From Rathayibacter sp. VKM Ac-2857 (lineage in GTDB: Bacteria > Actinomycetota > Actinomycetes > Actinomycetales > Microbacteriaceae): a DNA stretch of 64,000 nt. The notes below the pieces were generated by a model. The model saw nothing but the letters and a program-made list of their open reading frames with translations, was not told the origin of the DNA and ran no database searches. Where the stretch lies: assembly GCF_013205025.1 (NCBI RefSeq), contig NZ_JABMLE010000001.1:1426001-1490000 (forward strand), read 5' to 3'. The position numbers were made by a program, and so were the translations under genes. Below, in pieces: positions 15,587 to 24,300 of the stretch (position 1 is its first letter; every line of letters starts with the position of its first letter).

Positions 15587-17023
15587 TCAGGGCTGCGGGG
15601 TGTTCTCGCCGACCGAGCCTCGAGCGAGGAACAGGTCGAGCAGATTCACCACTCCGAGCGCCCGGATGTAGAGCGCGGCGACGTCGAACCGCCGGGCCGG
15701 CAGGCTGTCCCACGCGGCCGGGCCGGGCGGGTTCGTCGAGCGGTTCTGCGCGTTCACGTCGATGTTGATCAGCGTCGTGAGCGCGGTGAACAGCGGGGTC
15801 AGGAGGGCCGTCTGGAGCAGGGCGACCACCGGGGTCAGCGTCACGTTCAGCAGCGTGTTGAGGAGGCCGTTGATCGTCGCGACGAGAGCACCCGTCGCGG
15901 TCCGGAGCGGCGTGCCGCCGACCGTGATGTTGTCCTGCAGCCGGTCGCTGAGCGTGCTGATCAGCGACGTCGTGAAGGTGTTGATCGCGGCGGCCGGAAG
16001 CGCGAGGTTGTTGTCGACGAACAGGGTGGAGTTCGGCGGCAGGCTGTTGAAGTAGGCCGAGTAGGTGCCGAACGGGGTGTTGCCGGGCTGGCCCGGCGCC
16101 GGGCCCAGCAGCGACAGCAGGTCGATCGTGATCGTGGCCGGCGTGACGCCGAGCTGCGCCTGGATCGGCTGGGCTCCGCCGGGGATGTTGCCGGCGAAGA
16201 TCGCGGTGGCGTTCACTCCGACCCCGGGGAGCGCGTCGACGGTGTTCAGCACGCCGGTGACGAGGGACACGATCTGGCCGAGCAGCGGGGAGGCCAGCAC
16301 CAGGTTCAGCCGCGTGACCTGGTAGTCGCGCTGGATGTTGAGCGTGCTCGGCACGCAGGCCGACTGGATCGCGGCGCGGCCGGTGACGGCGCCGATCTGC
16401 AGCCGGAGGTCGGTGACCTGACCGACGAGGCCGGAGGCGAGCGTGCCGCCGATGCCGGTGAGGATCCTCCGCAGGTCGATGGTGGCGAAGTCGGGGAACG
16501 TCGCCGACGCCGGGTTGAGCTCGAGCTGCCCCTGGTTGTCGACCGCTCCCGCCGCTCCGCGGCTGTTGCCGTCGATGTTCGCGAAGGCGTACTGATCGAG
16601 GACGCCGACGTCGCCGGGCGCGGCGACCGAGAGCAGCGTCGAGAGGGCTCCGGTCAGGCCGGTCGCGCTGATCTGCAGCGTGTTCAGCACCGTGACGGTC
16701 GTCGTCCCGAACCGCGTCGAGGTGGGCGTGCTCTGGTCGGGCACGAGCGCGCGCTCGCCCTGCAGCGCGACGACGCCGTCGAGGTTCACCCCGCCGAGGA
16801 ATCCGCTCAGCAGGATGCCGCGCGCCTGCGCCTGGAACAGCGTCCCGACGGGGTAGCAGCTGACCGAGGCCGCCGAGGCGGACTGCGCGACCATGATCGC
16901 CGGCACCGACCAGGCGGCACCCGCGACGACCGTGCGCCGGGTGACTCCGAGGCCGTTGCTCCCGGGCTTCCTGGTCTTCTTCTCGCTGATCCCGGAGGAT
17001 TCGAGCGGATGAGACTCCGTCAT
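15587..17023 (-). CDS. Tat-exported choice-of-anchor-type surface protein
   Basis: 478 aa. The N-terminus has a Tat-like signal, GVTRRTVVAGAAWSVPAIMV followed by AQSASA, with the twin Arg near residues 29-30 and a likely cut after ASA. The mature part is Gly/Leu/Asn/Thr-rich and low in charge, with repeated short Leu-Leu-Thr/Val blocks (TLQISATGLTGALSTLLSVA, LLNTLLNVTLTPVVALLQTA), like the choice-of-anchor G surface proteins of actinobacteria. No LPxTG motif or C-terminal TM is visible. AAGGG lies nine bases before the ATG. It is transcribed against the PqqD/HprK genes that surround it. Its function is unknown; it could be the substrate or a scaffold for the surface glycan (speculation). Confidence 0.7.
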   Translation of the reverse strand: MTESHPLESSGISEKKTRKPGSNGLGVTRRTVVAGAAWSVPAIMVAQSASAASVSCYPVGTLFQAQARGILLSGFLGGVNLDGVVALQGERALVPDQSTPTSTRFGTTTVTVLNTLQISATGLTGALSTLLSVAAPGDVGVLDQYAFANIDGNSRGAAGAVDNQGQLELNPASATFPDFATIDLRRILTGIGGTLASGLVGQVTDLRLQIGAVTGRAAIQSACVPSTLNIQRDYQVTRLNLVLASPLLGQIVSLVTGVLNTVDALPGVGVNATAIFAGNIPGGAQPIQAQLGVTPATITIDLLSLLGPAPGQPGNTPFGTYSAYFNSLPPNSTLFVDNNLALPAAAINTFTTSLISTLSDRLQDNITVGGTPLRTATGALVATINGLLNTLLNVTLTPVVALLQTALLTPLFTALTTLINIDVNAQNRSTNPPGPAAWDSLPARRFDVAALYIRALGVVNLLDLFLARGSVGENTPQP

Positions 17024-17160
17024 GTGCGGCCCTTTCCCGGGATGCTCGACAGATCACCCTCGTGGTGGCGTCGGTGGCGAATGTAGCGAAGGAATTCCGG
17101 GGAGAGAGGCTCTGGCGGATTTCTACTCCTCCTGGCGCTGATGCGCGGTGACGGAGGATC

Positions 17161-17198
17161 GGAGAGAATCGTCTCTCCGAGTCGCCTTCCGATATCGG
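17161..17198. promoter_or_regulatory. Two inverted repeats upstream of the stand-alone PqqD gene
   Basis: GGAGAGAATCGTCTCTCC (17161-17178, 7-bp arms) and the perfect palindrome CCGATATCGG (17189-17198) lie 23-60 bases before the ATG at 17221. The 197-bp gap also serves the divergent surface-protein gene, has GGAATTCC at 17091-17098 like the promoter region at 9822-9829, and is noticeably more A/T-rich than the genes. These are candidate operators; no regulator is adjacent. Confidence 0.4.
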
Positions 17199-17220
17199 CT
17201 GCGGGAAAGAGGGGAAGCGG

Positions 17221-17613
17221 ATGCTGCGAGCCGATCCCCGCGCGCGCCGCTGGCGCCGGCATCCCGACACCGCCTTCGTCGACGACGGCGAGCGCATCCT
17301 GGTGCTCCCCCTCGGCAGATCGCCGCTCGGCAGTCCCGCGGCGATGCGGGCGAGCGTCGCGGAGACCTGGCGGGTGCTGAGCGGGGACCCGCAGGACTTC
17401 GCCGCCCTCGCCGGCCGGCTCGCCGAGCTGCACACCGCCGCCGCTGGCGAGATCGAGGACGACCTCGCCGCGATGCTGACCGAGATGGAGCAGCTGCTGC
17501 TGGTCGAGGGCGTGGTGGGCGAGGGCGTGGCGGGCGAGGGCGTGGCGGGCGAGGGCGACGGCCCGGCGACCGACGGCCCGGAGGACGACGGAGCGGTCGA
17601 GGCCGGGCGGTGA
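17221..17613 (+). CDS. Stand-alone PqqD-like (RRE-fold) protein
   Basis: 130 aa, ATG preceded by AGAGGGGA. The 85-residue core DTAFVDDGERILVLPL, AMRASVAETWRVLSGDP and EIEDDLAAMLTEMEQLLLVE has the length and pattern of PqqD-like peptide-chaperone/RRE proteins (three beta strands, then helices with a hydrophobic E-x3-L-x2-M-x4-LL end). The C-terminus is a low-complexity Gly/Glu/Val tail encoded by three copies of a 15-bp tandem repeat. The stop overlaps the GT2 start (GTGA). In other genomes this family accompanies HprK-related kinases in EPS loci, as here 2 kb upstream. No precursor peptide was recognised. Confidence 0.65.
   Translation: MLRADPRARRWRRHPDTAFVDDGERILVLPLGRSPLGSPAAMRASVAETWRVLSGDPQDFAALAGRLAELHTAAAGEIEDDLAAMLTEMEQLLLVEGVVGEGVAGEGVAGEGDGPATDGPEDDGAVEAGR
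17506..17550 (+). repeat. 15-bp tandem repeat, three copies, inside the PqqD-like gene
   Basis: GAGGGCGTGGYGGGC occurs at 17506-17520, 17521-17535 and 17536-17550, with a partial fourth copy. It encodes EGVVG/EGVAG repeats in frame, so copy-number change would only lengthen or shorten the tail. Confidence 0.9.
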
Positions 17614-18524
17614 GGGCGAGCGTGATCGTCCCCAGCTACGCGGGCGCCGAGCGGCTGCCCCGGCTGCTCACCGCCCTCGCCGCGCAGTCGCACGCCGAGC
17701 TCGAGGTCGTCGTCGTCCTCGACGGGGTCGTCGACGGCAGCGAGCGCGTGCTCGACGGCTTCCCCGTCCGCCGGGTCGTGCTCCCGGAGAACCGCGGGCG
17801 CTCGGCCGCCCTCAACGCCGGCTTCGCGGCGGCGACCGGCGCGGTGCTGATCCGCTGCGACGACGACCTCGAGCCGGCGCCGGGCTGGGCCGCCGCGCAC
17901 GTCGCCGCGCACGCGGGCGGCCCGGTCGGCGTCGTCGGCCTCTGCCCGAACGCCTACCCCGACTCGGCCTACGCCCGCGCCTACGGCCGCGACGCCGACG
18001 CCCGCTTCCGCGCTCACGCGGTCGCCGCTCCCCCGGCATCCACCTGGCGGCTCTGGGGCGGCAACGTCTCAGTGACCCGCGCCGTCTTCGACCGGGTCGG
18101 CGGCTACGGCACCGAGTACCGCGAGTACGGCTGGGAGGACGTCGACTGGGGCTACCGCCTGCACCGGCTCGGCCTGCCCGTGCGGCTCGAGCCGGGCGCC
18201 GAGGCCCTGCATCACGGTGCCTCGACGAGCACCGCGATCCGCAGCCGGCGCGCGTTCCTCTCCGGCGCGGCCCGGCGCACCTTCGAGCGCCTGCACCCGG
18301 AGGAGGTGCGCGCCGCCGCCGCACCCGCGGGCGTCTGGGACGCGGCGGTCCGCGCGCTCGCCCGCGTCGAGACGGAGCGGCGGCTCGCCCGCCTCGCCGC
18401 CGGCGTCGACGCCGTCCTGCCCGCCGTTCCGCGGGCGCTCGGCCGGAAGCTGGTCGCGCTCGCGGTCGAATCGGCGGCGATCGCCGGCTACCAGCGCGCG
18501 GCGTCGCGCGCCGATCCGCGCTGA
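17610..18524 (+). CDS. Glycosyltransferase family 2
   Basis: 304 aa from a GTG coupled to the PqqD stop. RASVIVPSYAGAERLPRLL and VVVVLDGVVDGS open the GT-A fold. ENRGRSAALNAGFAAATGAV and IRCDDDLEP give the D-x-D metal site, and WGGNVSVTRAVFDRVGGYG with YGWEDVDWGYRLHRLG is the acceptor region with the ED motif. Active site complete. Likely adds a sugar to the lipid-linked unit; the pairing with the PqqD-like protein is conserved in comparable EPS loci (inference). Confidence 0.9.
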   Translation: MRASVIVPSYAGAERLPRLLTALAAQSHAELEVVVVLDGVVDGSERVLDGFPVRRVVLPENRGRSAALNAGFAAATGAVLIRCDDDLEPAPGWAAAHVAAHAGGPVGVVGLCPNAYPDSAYARAYGRDADARFRAHAVAAPPASTWRLWGGNVSVTRAVFDRVGGYGTEYREYGWEDVDWGYRLHRLGLPVRLEPGAEALHHGASTSTAIRSRRAFLSGAARRTFERLHPEEVRAAAAPAGVWDAAVRALARVETERRLARLAAGVDAVLPAVPRALGRKLVALAVESAAIAGYQRAASRADPR

Positions 18525-18570
18525 TCCGCGCAGCGAGCGGGCTCGCGTGCGACGTGCTTAGGTGGCGCGC

Positions 18571-19584
18571 ATGCGAGTGCTTCTCATCGGCGGGGCGGGC
18601 TACATCGGCAGCCACACCGCCGTCGCGCTCCTGGAGAGCGGACACGAGGTCCTCGTCGTCGACGACCTCTCGCACTCGAGCGCCGGCACCGTCGCGGCAG
18701 TCGAGCGGCTGACCGGAGCGAGCGTCCCGCTGCTCGTCGCCGACGCCCGGGACGAGGGGCGGGTCGCCCGCTTCGTCCGCGAGCACGGCCCGGTCGACGC
18801 CGTGGTGCTGCTCGCCGGGCTCAAGGCGGTGGGCGAGTCGGTCGCCCGGCCGCTGGAGTACTACGCCGTCAATCTGGGGCTGGCGATGGCTGCCTTCTCG
18901 GTCGCGGCGGCCGCCGGCATCCGCACGATCGTCTTCTCCAGCTCGGCCGCGGTCTACCGCGGCGACGGGCCGATGCCCCTCGCGGAGGACGCCCCGACGG
19001 GGCTCGACCTGGCCAACCCCTACGGCAAGACCAAGCGCGTGATCGAGGAGATCCTCGCGGACGTCGCCCGCGCCGATCCGGGTCTGCGCGCCGTCAGCCT
19101 GCGCTACTTCAACCCCGTCGGGGCGCACCCGTCCGGGCTGCTCGGCGAGGATCCGGACGGCGCGGCGAGCGGCCTGATGCCGCTGGTCTCGCGCGCGGCG
19201 GCCGACCCGGCGCTCGCGGTCGACGTGCTCGGCGACGACTACGAGACCCCGGACGGCTCGGGTCTGCGCGACTACATCCACGTCGCCGATCTCGCCGCCG
19301 GGCACGTCGCGGCCCTCGAGCACGCGCCGGCCGGGCACGCGGTCTACAACCTCGGCACGGGCACGCCCACCAGCGTCCTGGAACTGATCGACGCCTTCGA
19401 GGCCGAGAGCGGCGCCCCCGTCCGGCGGCGCATCGCCGCCCGCCGGCCCGGCGACGTGGCCGCGAGCTGGGCCGACCCGGGCAAGGCCGCCCGCGAGCTG
19501 CACTGGACGGCGTCGAGGACGATCGGCGAGGCCGTGCGCGACCAGTGGAACCGGCAGACGGCCGGCCGGACGCTCGCCCGCTGA
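18571..19584 (+). CDS. galE: UDP-glucose 4-epimerase
   Basis: 337 aa. RVLLIGGAGYIGSHTAVALL is the NAD-binding Rossmann loop. VVLLAGLKAVGESV, FSSSAAVYRGDGP (catalytic Ser region), NPYGKTKRVIEE (Y-x3-K) and LRYFNPVGAHPSGLLGEDP follow, and the C-terminal GLRDYIHVADLAAGH matches GalE. AGGTGG lies five bases before the ATG at 18571, which favours it over a GTG nine bases upstream. It interconverts UDP-glucose and UDP-galactose to feed the glycosyltransferases. The Ser-block has VYR where VYG is usual. Confidence 0.93.
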   Translation: MRVLLIGGAGYIGSHTAVALLESGHEVLVVDDLSHSSAGTVAAVERLTGASVPLLVADARDEGRVARFVREHGPVDAVVLLAGLKAVGESVARPLEYYAVNLGLAMAAFSVAAAAGIRTIVFSSSAAVYRGDGPMPLAEDAPTGLDLANPYGKTKRVIEEILADVARADPGLRAVSLRYFNPVGAHPSGLLGEDPDGAASGLMPLVSRAAADPALAVDVLGDDYETPDGSGLRDYIHVADLAAGHVAALEHAPAGHAVYNLGTGTPTSVLELIDAFEAESGAPVRRRIAARRPGDVAASWADPGKAARELHWTASRTIGEAVRDQWNRQTAGRTLAR

Positions 19585-19804
19585 CCCCGCCCGGCAGGTG
19601 ATCCCGGCCCACCGAAAGGGCGATAGCCGACGCGGTCCCGGCGATTCTCGACACCTTTCGAGGGCTTATCTTTCACTGCTCACCGAGAATCCGGAATGCC
19701 CCCCGTCATTCTGCGACGGCTCCTCGGAGTTATTCTTCCGGGGCGATATCCGGCGATTAGCCTCCAAGGCATCGTGACCCCTGTGACGGGGGCACCGGGC
19801 TGAA
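19585..19804. other. 220-bp gap after galE, A/T-richer promoter region
   Basis: The stretch has runs such as TTATCTTTCACTGC and AGTTATTCTTCCGG that stand out against the GC-rich genes, and GATATC and GACCCCTGTGACGGGGG inverted motifs near 19747-19793. It probably carries the promoter of the GT4 gene at 19805. No clear -35/-10 pair was assigned. Confidence 0.35.
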
Positions 19805-20995
19805 GTGAGATCAGCATTCATCCGCGCTGGAACGGGGCCCATCATCACTGCCTTCATCGAAGTGACCGATCGGCAGCGACCGAGCGCGGCGACCGGTCCC
19901 GGCCTGATCGTGCACGAGTGGGTCGAGCGCCGCGGCGGCGCCGAGCGGGTCCTCGAGGCGATGACCGAGGCCTTCACCGACGCCGACGTCCGCGTGCTCT
20001 GGAGCGACGCGGACGAGGTGGTCGGCCGTCCCGTCACCGAGTCCTGGCTCGCGCGGACGCCGCTGCGCCGCCACAAGATCCTGGCGCTGCCGGCGATGCT
20101 GCCGACCTGGCGCCTGCCGATCGGCGCGGCGCACGAGTGGGTGCTGGTCAGCTCCCACCTCTTCGCCCACCACGTGCGCACGATCGCGCCGACCAAGAAG
20201 TTCGTCTACGCGCACACCCCGGCCCGCTACATCTGGGAGCCCGACCGCGACGGCCGCGGCAGCAGCCGGTCGGCCCGCGCCGCCAGCATGCTGCTGAAGC
20301 CGATCGACCGCTACCGCGCCGCGGAGGCGACCTCGATCGCGGTCAACAGCCGCTTCACCGGGGAGCGGGTCGCCGAGGCCTGGCACCAGCCGTCGCGCGT
20401 CATCTACCCGCCGGTGAACACCGAGGTCCTCCAGGCGATCACCGACTGGCGGGCCCCGCTCAGCGACGACGAGCTGCGGATCCTCGACTCGCTCTCCCGG
20501 CCGTACATCCTCGGCGCGTCCCGCTTCGTGCCGTACAAGCGCCTGGAGAAGGTCATGGACGCGGGCGTCCGGACCGGGCTCCCCGTCGTCATCGCCGGCC
20601 ACGGGCCGTGGGAGGCGCGGCTGCGCGCCTACGCCGCCGAGATCGCCGCCGACGTGACGTTCGTGATCTCGCCCTCGGACGAGCTGATCCGGGCGCTCTA
20701 CGCGCAGGCGATCGTCTACGTGTTCCCGGCCGTCGAGGACTTCGGCATCATGCCCGTCGAGGCGATGGCCTGCGGCACCCCGGTCATCGGCACCCACATC
20801 GGCGGCGTCCGCGAGAGCGTCGCGCTGGCCGGCGGCGGCGTGACCGGCGATCTCGAGGGCGACGCCGACTGGAACGACCTGCTGCAGCGCGCCACCGACC
20901 TCGACCCGGCCTGCTTCCGCGCCCGCACCGAGGTCTTCTCGCGCACCCGCTTCATCGAGGAGCTGCAGGACTGGATCGCCGAGCAGCTCGACTGA
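19805..20995 (+). CDS. Glycosyltransferase family 4, mannosyltransferase-like (WbaZ type)
   Basis: 396 aa with a GTG at 19805; another in-frame GTG at 19862 gives a 377-aa product closer to the family start, since homologues begin near the motif IVHEWVERRGGAERVLEAM. YAHTPARYIWEP, AVNSRFTGERVAEAW, VIYPPVNTEVL, YILGASRFVPYKRLEKVMDA and FPAVEDFGIMPVEAMACGTP are the signature blocks of the WbaZ/mannosyltransferase group, including E-D-F-G-I-x-P-V-E-A. It closes the polysaccharide locus; downstream is the first palindromic repeat cluster. Confidence 0.88.
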   Translation: MRSAFIRAGTGPIITAFIEVTDRQRPSAATGPGLIVHEWVERRGGAERVLEAMTEAFTDADVRVLWSDADEVVGRPVTESWLARTPLRRHKILALPAMLPTWRLPIGAAHEWVLVSSHLFAHHVRTIAPTKKFVYAHTPARYIWEPDRDGRGSSRSARAASMLLKPIDRYRAAEATSIAVNSRFTGERVAEAWHQPSRVIYPPVNTEVLQAITDWRAPLSDDELRILDSLSRPYILGASRFVPYKRLEKVMDAGVRTGLPVVIAGHGPWEARLRAYAAEIAADVTFVISPSDELIRALYAQAIVYVFPAVEDFGIMPVEAMACGTPVIGTHIGGVRESVALAGGGVTGDLEGDADWNDLLQRATDLDPACFRARTEVFSRTRFIEELQDWIAEQLD

Positions 20996-21098
20996 CGCGC
21001 GACCGTGGACCGACCAGCGCGGTGCTGGCATCCCAGCTGACCGACCACCGCGGTCCGCTGCCCTTCATGCTGACCGGCCAGCGCGGTCTGCTGGCCTT

Positions 21099-21546
21099 CA
21101 TGCTGATCGAGTAGCCCGCGCAGCGGCCGTATCGAGATCCACCACCGTCAGAACGCGAGTCTGCAGACCCGCCCCGCTGACGACGCCGGGTCTCGATACG
21201 CCCCTCCGCATGAGCGCGTGCGGCAGCGTCTCTCGACGAGCGCGGCCCCTCATGCTGATCGAGTAGCCCGCGCAGCGGGCGTATCGAGATCCACCACCGC
21301 CAGAACGCGAGTCTGCAGACCAGCCCTGCTGACGACGCCGGGTCTCGATACGCCCCTCCGGGGCTACTCGACCAGCATGAGCGCGTGCGGCAGCGTCTCT
21401 CGACGAGCGCGGCCCCTCATGCTGATCGAGTAGCCCGCGCAGCGGGCGTATCGAGATCCACCACCGTCAGAACGCGAGTCTGCAGACCCGCCCCGCTGAC
21501 GACGCCGGGTCTCGATACGCCCCTCCGGGGCTACTCGACCAGCATG
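21099..21546. repeat. Palindromic repeat cluster 1 (three tandem modules)
   Basis: Each module of about 130 bp has a left arm CATGCTGATCGAGTAGCCC + GCGGGCGTATCGAGATCCACC, a central palindrome GTCTGCAGAC, and a right arm GGTCTCGATACGCCCC + GGGGCTACTCGACCAGCATG. Each arm is itself a hairpin (TAGCCCGC/GCGGGCGTA). Modules start at 21099, 21251 and 21418. The second and third are 167 bp apart and share an intervening 40-bp spacer; the first has a truncated right arm. The cluster fills the 687-bp gap between the convergent GT4 and prpD genes and no gene was found in it. Confidence 0.92.
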
Positions 21547-21649
21547 CGGGGCCGCGGACCCGCCCGCCGAGGCGTCCTCGGACGGTCGAGACGTCCAGGA
21601 GCAGTGGGACGCCTCGACGGTTCGAGGACGCCTCGGCGACGCACCTCGC
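21542..21649. repeat. Embedded 105-bp element, copy A
   Basis: A block beginning GCATGCGGGGCCGCGGACCC recurs almost identically at 31000-31103. It has 11-bp terminal-type inverted repeats CCGAGGCGTCC and GGACGCCTCGG and is bounded by arms of the palindromic repeat on both sides. No ORF with support. Confidence 0.85.
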
Positions 21650-21682
21650 CCGCGCAGCGGGCGTATCGAGATCCGCCGCCCG

Positions 21683-23206
21683 CTAGAACAGCCCGCGCGG
21701 CGACTCCACCGAGGCGAGGACGCCCGGGGCCGCGACGATCGTCAGGCGCGCGACCTCGTCCGCCGTCAGCTCCGGCAGGCGCTGTGCGAGGTCGAGGAAG
21801 CGCTCGACCTCCGCCTCCTCGAGCACGTCGGCGGCGAGGGTGCGGAACTTCGCGACGTACTGCTCGCGGGTGAACGGGTGCGCGCCGAGCGGGTGCGCGT
21901 CCGCCACCGCGATCTCGTCCACGATCGTGCTGCCGTCGGTGAGCAGGATCTCGACGCGCGCGCCGAACGCCTTCTCCGCCGGGTCGACGGAGTGGTAGCG
22001 GCGGGTCCACTCCGCGTCCTCCTCCGTCGTCGTGCGCTGCCAGAGCGCGACGGTGTCGGGGCGGGCGGCGCGCTCGGGGGCGTAGCTGCGCTCGTGGTGC
22101 CAGGCGCCGTCCTGCAGCGCGACCGTGAAGATGTAGGGCACGGAGTGGTCGAGCGTCTCGCGCGACGCCGTCGGGTCGTACTTCTGCGGGTCGTTCGCGC
22201 CGGAGCCGATGACGTAGTGGGTGTGGTGCGAGGTGTGGATGACGATCCGCTCGACGCGCTCGGGATCGGCGGCCTCGGGGTGCGCGTGGTGCAGGCGGCG
22301 GGCCAGGTCGATCAGCGCCTGCGCCTGGTACTCGGCCGAGTGCTCCTTCGTGTACGTGTCGAGGATCGCGCGCTTGGCCTCGCCGGCGTCCGGCAGCGGC
22401 ACGTCGTAGGACGCGTCGGGGCCGTCGAGCAGCCAGGCGATCACGCCGTCCTCGCCCTCGTAGATCGGCGACGGGCTGGTCTCGCCGCGCATCGCCCGGT
22501 CGACGGCCTCGATCGCCATCTTGCCGGCGAAGGCCGGGGCGTACGCCTTCCAGCTCGAGATCTCGCCCTTGCGCGACTGCCGGGTCGCGGTGGTGGTGTG
22601 CAGCGCCTGGGCGATCGCCTGCTCGATCACGGCGACGTCGAGGCCGAGCATCGTGCCGAGCCCGGCCGCGGCCGAGGGGCCGAGGTGCGCGACGTGGTCG
22701 ATCTTGTGCCGGTGCAGGCTGATCGCGCGGACGAGGTCGACCTGGACCTCGTAGCCGGTGACGATGCCGCGGAGCAGCCGGGCTCCGTCGATGCCCGCGT
22801 GCTGGGCGACGGCGACCAGCGGCGGGATGTTGTCGCCGGGGTGCGAGTACTCGGCCGCGAGGAAGGTGTCGTGGTAGTCGAGCTCGCGGACCGCGACGCC
22901 GTTCGCCCAGGCGGCCCACTCGGGCGAGACACGGCGGCCCGGGTCGACGCCGAACACGGTGGCGCCCTCGCCGCCGATGGAGGCGGGGTGGGCGAGCGCC
23001 TGCGAGCGCGCGGCGACGACGGGGCGGCGCACGAGCGACGCGGCGGCGACGGCGGCGTTGTCGATGACGCGGTTGACGACCATCTCCGCGACTTCGGCGT
23101 CGACCTCGACGGGATCGGCGGCGACCTCGGCCAGGGCGTGGGCGAGCTGCCCGTGGCGCGGGAGGTCCTCGTCGCTGCGGTGGACGCGGACGTGGTGTTC
23201 GTGCAC
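21683..23206 (-). CDS. prpD: MmgE/PrpD family protein, 2-methylcitrate dehydratase
   Basis: 507 aa, GTG at 23206 with AAGGAG five bases upstream. [20 protein letters not shown] is the PrpD landmark (usually LDFNDTWLAAEWGHPSDN), and [32 protein letters not shown] and [20 protein letters not shown] also fit. In the methylcitrate cycle it dehydrates 2-methylcitrate from propionate breakdown. No prpB or prpC is in the window, so a different substrate in the MmgE/PrpD superfamily is possible. The stop codon lies directly beside an arm of repeat cluster 1. Confidence 0.88.
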   Translation of the reverse strand: MHEHHVRVHRSDEDLPRHGQLAHALAEVAADPVEVDAEVAEMVVNRVIDNAAVAAASLVRRPVVAARSQALAHPASIGGEGATVFGVDPGRRVSPEWAAWANGVAVRELDYHDTFLAAEYSHPGDNIPPLVAVAQHAGIDGARLLRGIVTGYEVQVDLVRAISLHRHKIDHVAHLGPSAAAGLGTMLGLDVAVIEQAIAQALHTTTATRQSRKGEISSWKAYAPAFAGKMAIEAVDRAMRGETSPSPIYEGEDGVIAWLLDGPDASYDVPLPDAGEAKRAILDTYTKEHSAEYQAQALIDLARRLHHAHPEAADPERVERIVIHTSHHTHYVIGSGANDPQKYDPTASRETLDHSVPYIFTVALQDGAWHHERSYAPERAARPDTVALWQRTTTEEDAEWTRRYHSVDPAEKAFGARVEILLTDGSTIVDEIAVADAHPLGAHPFTREQYVAKFRTLAADVLEEAEVERFLDLAQRLPELTADEVARLTIVAAPGVLASVESPRGLF

Positions 23207-23269
23207 GGGGGCTCCTTCGGCTCGTCCCTGCCAATCTAGCGGCGGGGCCGCCTGGCGGTTCGTGCGGCG

Positions 23270-23326
23270 GCTCCGCTCGGCCGATCGTGCTCCGCTCGGC
23301 CGATCGTGCTCCGCTCGGCCGATCGA
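23270..23326. repeat. 19-bp tandem repeat, three copies, in the prpD-ppx divergent gap
   Basis: GCTCCGCTCGGCCGATCGT is repeated head-to-tail at 23270, 23289 and 23308, the last base varying. Each copy holds the palindrome TCGGCCGA. It lies 64-120 bases upstream of the prpD GTG and 30-86 bases before the ppx ATG, so it could be an operator array or a slippage product. Confidence 0.85.
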
Positions 23327-23355
23327 GCGGCGGGACCGCCGGGCAGACTGTCGGC

Positions 23356-24276
23356 ATGACCGCCACCCGCGTGGCCGCCTTCGACTGCGGCACCAACTCC
23401 CTCCGCCTCCTGATCGCCGACGTCGAGGACGGCCGCCTCGTCGACGTCCTCCGCCGCACCGAGCTCGTCCGGCTCGGGCACGGCGTGGACCGCACCGGCC
23501 GCTTCGACCCGGAGGCGCTCGAGCGCACGCTCGCCGTGACCCGCGAGTACGCGGGGCTGGTCCGTGAGGCCGGGGCTGAGCGCGTGCGCTTCGTCGCCAC
23601 CTCCGCCACCCGCGATGCGGCCGACCGCGAGGACTTCCTCGGCGCGGTGGAGCGGATCATCGGCGTGCGTCCCGAGACGATCAGCGGCGAGGAGGAGGCG
23701 GCCCTCTCCTTCCGCGGCGCGCTCTCGGCCGTCGACGCGGCCCGGCCCGTCCTCGTCGTCGACCTCGGCGGCGGTTCGACGGAATTGGTCGTCGGCGACA
23801 TGGGCCCCGAGCAGGCGCACTCGATGGACGTCGGCAGCGTCCGGCTCACCGAGCGCCACCGTTCCGGGGGCGGCGCACCGACCGAGGAGCAGCGGGCCGC
23901 GATCCGCGCCGACGTCCGCCGTGCCCTGGCCGCCTCCTCCGTCGACCTCTCGGCCGCGCGCAGTGTCGTCGGCGTCGCTGCCACCGTCCTGACGGTCACC
24001 GCGCACGTGCTGCGCCTCGAGGCCTACGACCGCGACGCCCTCGAGGCGACCCTGCCGATCCGCGACGTCCTCGCCGCCTGCGACGAGCTCGCGGCGCTCT
24101 CCCCCGCCGAGACGGCCGCGCTCCCCTACGTCCGCCCCGGCCGCGAGGACGTCCTCGGCGCCGGCGCCGCCGTCTGGTCGGAGGTCCTCCGCGCCGTCCA
24201 GGAGGCCTCCCCCGCCGTGACGACGGTCACGACCACCGCCCACGACATCCTCGACGGCCTGACTCTCACCCTCTGA
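23356..24276 (+). CDS. ppx: Ppx/GppA-type exopolyphosphatase
   Basis: 306 aa. [20 protein letters not shown] is the N-terminal phosphate-1 motif of the ASKHA fold. [32 protein letters not shown] and [16 protein letters not shown] (phosphate-2) follow, then [13 protein letters not shown]. Length matches the short actinobacterial Ppx1 form (about 310 aa). It hydrolyses the terminal phosphate of polyphosphate or, in GppA-like members, pppGpp. The start has CAGACT six bases before the ATG and no Shine-Dalgarno, so it may be leaderless. Confidence 0.92.
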   Translation: MTATRVAAFDCGTNSLRLLIADVEDGRLVDVLRRTELVRLGHGVDRTGRFDPEALERTLAVTREYAGLVREAGAERVRFVATSATRDAADREDFLGAVERIIGVRPETISGEEEAALSFRGALSAVDAARPVLVVDLGGGSTELVVGDMGPEQAHSMDVGSVRLTERHRSGGGAPTEEQRAAIRADVRRALAASSVDLSAARSVVGVAATVLTVTAHVLRLEAYDRDALEATLPIRDVLAACDELAALSPAETAALPYVRPGREDVLGAGAAVWSEVLRAVQEASPAVTTVTTTAHDILDGLTLTL

Positions 24277-24300
24277 CCCCTCTGCACCTCTGATCCCCTC

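Noticed and set aside
15543-18017. Long minus-strand frame covering the surface-protein gene and PqqD region
   Set aside because: No motif and opposite or out of frame to genes with clear Tat, PqqD and GT2 features.
21099-21546. CRISPR-like appearance of the repeats
   Set aside because: Units are large, inverted and without unique spacers; no cas gene is present.
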